NCBI GenBank assembly: GCA_026386845.1
Contig: JAPLMW010000091.1
Span: 1 to 32,559, forward strand
Origin: Phycisphaerae bacterium
GTDB taxonomy: Bacteria > Planctomycetota > Phycisphaerae > Sedimentisphaerales > UBA12454
DNA: 32,559 nucleotides
Direction: 5' to 3'
Made by a program: the position numbers and the translations under genes. The notes under the pieces are model-generated. The model was not told where the DNA came from. It saw only the letters and a program-made list of their open reading frames with translations, and did no database searches. Shown here piece after piece: positions 31,157 through 32,559 of this stretch. How positions within the stretch are numbered: the stretch's first letter is position 1; each line of letters opens with the position of its first letter.

Positions 31157-32559
31157 ATGGATAAAAAATTAATTCCATTCGACAAGTTCAGGACAAGTCT
31201 AAGAGGCTGGTTTTTATTATGTTTATTATTAAACGTGTCTTCTGCCGGCGATTTGAAACAGGCACAGAATAATGCAATGGAATCTCGGTATAATAAAAGT
31301 TTAGAATACGACGGACAATATACATTTGGCAATAATTATTTTGAAATAGGTCCTTCTGCCAGCGGCCAAGATGGCGGTTATTATATTGATGGAGAAGGAA
31401 TAGATAATTTCGGGTCGACCAGTTTACATGAAAAAGCCCATATGGGCTACTTTCTGAGCACTTGGGGTACGTGGACGAATTATTTAAGTAGAAGAGCAAC
31501 GGAGGATGCGGATAGAGATATGATAAAAGATTCGGATGAACGCAGATTGAGTTATGACTCTACCAAAAGGGGAACTTCGACAAACGTATACTGTACAACT
31601 GACGATTATGAAGATTATGCCTGCAGAATAGAATCGCGTTGGATAAACGGTTCGCGCGACAGCGAGGATTGGTCAGATACCGGCCACCAAGCGGCAGAAA
31701 ATATAAACGATGCAAATAGCGATAAGATAATGGAACAATTACTAAGTAAAGAAGCAAAAATACATCAGCAGGGTAGAATTGCATTATCGGCTTTAACCGC
31801 CCCCAACGATGTTTCCGGGATAGAAAAATATCTATGTTACAAAGGTAACTGGGAGGTAAGATACGAAGCAGTTTCAGTTTTAACCTCTATTCCGGGCAAG
31901 ACGTCAACAAAACGCCTTTTAGAAGTAATCTTTCAGGATACCAACCCCGCGGTTATATCGGCTGCGAGCCATAGCCTAAAAGGAAGAGGAGAAGACATAG
32001 CCAAAGATGAAATATTAAAATTATTAGACGTAAATAACGCCACAGTAACAAGAGACACGTTAGGGGTGATTCAAAAAATTGCGATAGATGAGGCGATATT
32101 AAAATCTTTAGCGAGAAAACTGGAAGATAAAAGATGGTATATTAGAACGGATACAGCCCGGGCTCTAAGTAAAGCAAAAGGCACTACAGGTGCAACTAAA
32201 GTTAATTTGATACTGAACGCGATGAAAGAGACATGTGAAAATCCTTCATCAGAGGGAGCAAAGGGTGAAGGAATGTGCGTGCCATTGGCGGAGCATATGA
32301 AATCTCTCTATAGATCGGCCATTTTAAATATGGGAGATTCAGCAATTGAGCCATTGAAAGAAAGAATGGGGAAAGAGAAAAATGAATTTGGGAAGAACTT
32401 AATTGTAACATTGGGACTCTTAGGAGAACGAAGTGTTTACCCTGATTTGATAGATATTGCAACCAAAGATGAAAATGTGTGGCTGCGCATCTCGGCCATC
32501 GATGGCCTGGGGAAAATTGGGAACAAGGAAGCAATTCCTTTCCTAAAAGAGGCTTTAAA
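31157..32559 (+). CDS. Secreted HExxH-motif protein with HEAT repeats, 3' end outside window; missing from ORF track
   Basis: Open from ATG 31157 to the right edge (467 codons visible, no stop), hence not in the ORF track. TTAGGAG lies 9 bases before the ATG. Residues 1-30 are a signal peptide (GWFLLCLLLNVSSA, cleavage after SSA); its n-region FDKFRTS is encoded by a dispersed repeat. HEKAH at 91-95 fits the zinc-protease HExxH pattern. It is followed by DADRDMIKDSDE (118-128), resembling a degraded calcium-binding DxDxDG-type loop, and a cysteine-containing aromatic region (VYCTTDDYEDYACRIESRW). From about 205 onward are HEAT/armadillo-type repeats (YEAVSVLTSIPGKTSTKRLLEVI, AVISAASHSLKGRGEDIAKDEIL, RISAIDGLGKIGNKEAIPFLKEAL). 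Probably extracytoplasmic; protease activity is inferred from the motif only. Codon use is AT-richer than in the housekeeping genes. Confidence 0.85.
   Translation, partial: MDKKLIPFDKFRTSLRGWFLLCLLLNVSSAGDLKQAQNNAMESRYNKSLEYDGQYTFGNNYFEIGPSASGQDGGYYIDGEGIDNFGSTSLHEKAHMGYFLSTWGTWTNYLSRRATEDADRDMIKDSDERRLSYDSTKRGTSTNVYCTTDDYEDYACRIESRWINGSRDSEDWSDTGHQAAENINDANSDKIMEQLLSKEAKIHQQGRIALSALTAPNDVSGIEKYLCYKGNWEVRYEAVSVLTSIPGKTSTKRLLEVIFQDTNPAVISAASHSLKGRGEDIAKDEILKLLDVNNATVTRDTLGVIQKIAIDEAILKSLARKLEDKRWYIRTDTARALSKAKGTTGATKVNLILNAMKETCENPSSEGAKGEGMCVPLAEHMKSLYRSAILNMGDSAIEPLKERMGKEKNEFGKNLIVTLGLLGERSVYPDLIDIATKDENVWLRISAIDGLGKIGNKEAIPFLKEAL

Overview
The window looks like chromosomal DNA of a Planctomycetota bacterium, most likely class Phycisphaerae. 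The evidence is a zinc-ribbon/pilin-like protein with an H-X9-(D/A)G-type tail, a very large sigma-factor gene fused to a membrane segment and periplasmic-type domains, an HNH-AP2 protein, and the style of the intergenic repeats. This assignment is inference from gene content; there is no rRNA or tRNA to anchor it. Composition shifts between ordinary housekeeping DNA (about 7-23 kb) and visibly AT-richer accessory stretches (about 24-26 kb and 29-32.5 kb).

Layout. 1-2.9 kb: a PAS sensor kinase running off the left edge, an overlapping NarL-type response regulator and a second receiver without an output domain, closed by a bidirectional terminator. 3-5.5 kb (minus): DUF1015 protein and class V aminotransferase, probably serine/amino-acid related. 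5.8-7.7 kb: zinc-ribbon/pilin-like protein, a 43-residue lipoprotein and a family 2 glycosyltransferase. 7.9-12.1 kb: der and clpC. 12.3-14.9 kb: small coiled-coil protein, two-TM protein and a PfkB sugar kinase. 14.9-22.5 kb (minus): one long operon rpsB-tsf-pyrH-frr-AsmA-like-yihY behind a strong sigma70-type promoter. 22.7-23.8 kb: ogt and ridA. 23.8-26.4 kb: accessory region with a 34-bp perfect palindrome, a three-gene minus-strand cassette (XRE regulator with a glycine-zipper hydrophobic domain, an untracked 50-residue protein, a 109-residue protein) and an HNH-AP2 gene. 26.5-29.2 kb: membrane-anchored ECF-sigma-like protein and a convergent zinc-ribbon protein. 29.5 kb to the right edge: a secreted His-tailed protein, then a secreted protein with an HExxH motif and HEAT repeats that the ORF track misses because it is open at the edge.

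Most notable signals. (1) The promoter of the HEAT/HExxH gene has an 11-G homopolymer between a perfect TTGACA -35 and the -10 region, the architecture of a phase-variable promoter, followed by a G-quadruplex-capable leader. (2) The XRE/glycine-zipper three-gene cassette is unassigned and one member is absent from the ORF track. (3) Several dispersed repeat families sit between genes; some supply gene stop codons (DUF1015, glycosyltransferase, ogt, HNH-AP2), and one copy is translated inside the signal peptide of the HEAT protein. No CRISPR array, insertion sequence, tRNA or rRNA was seen.
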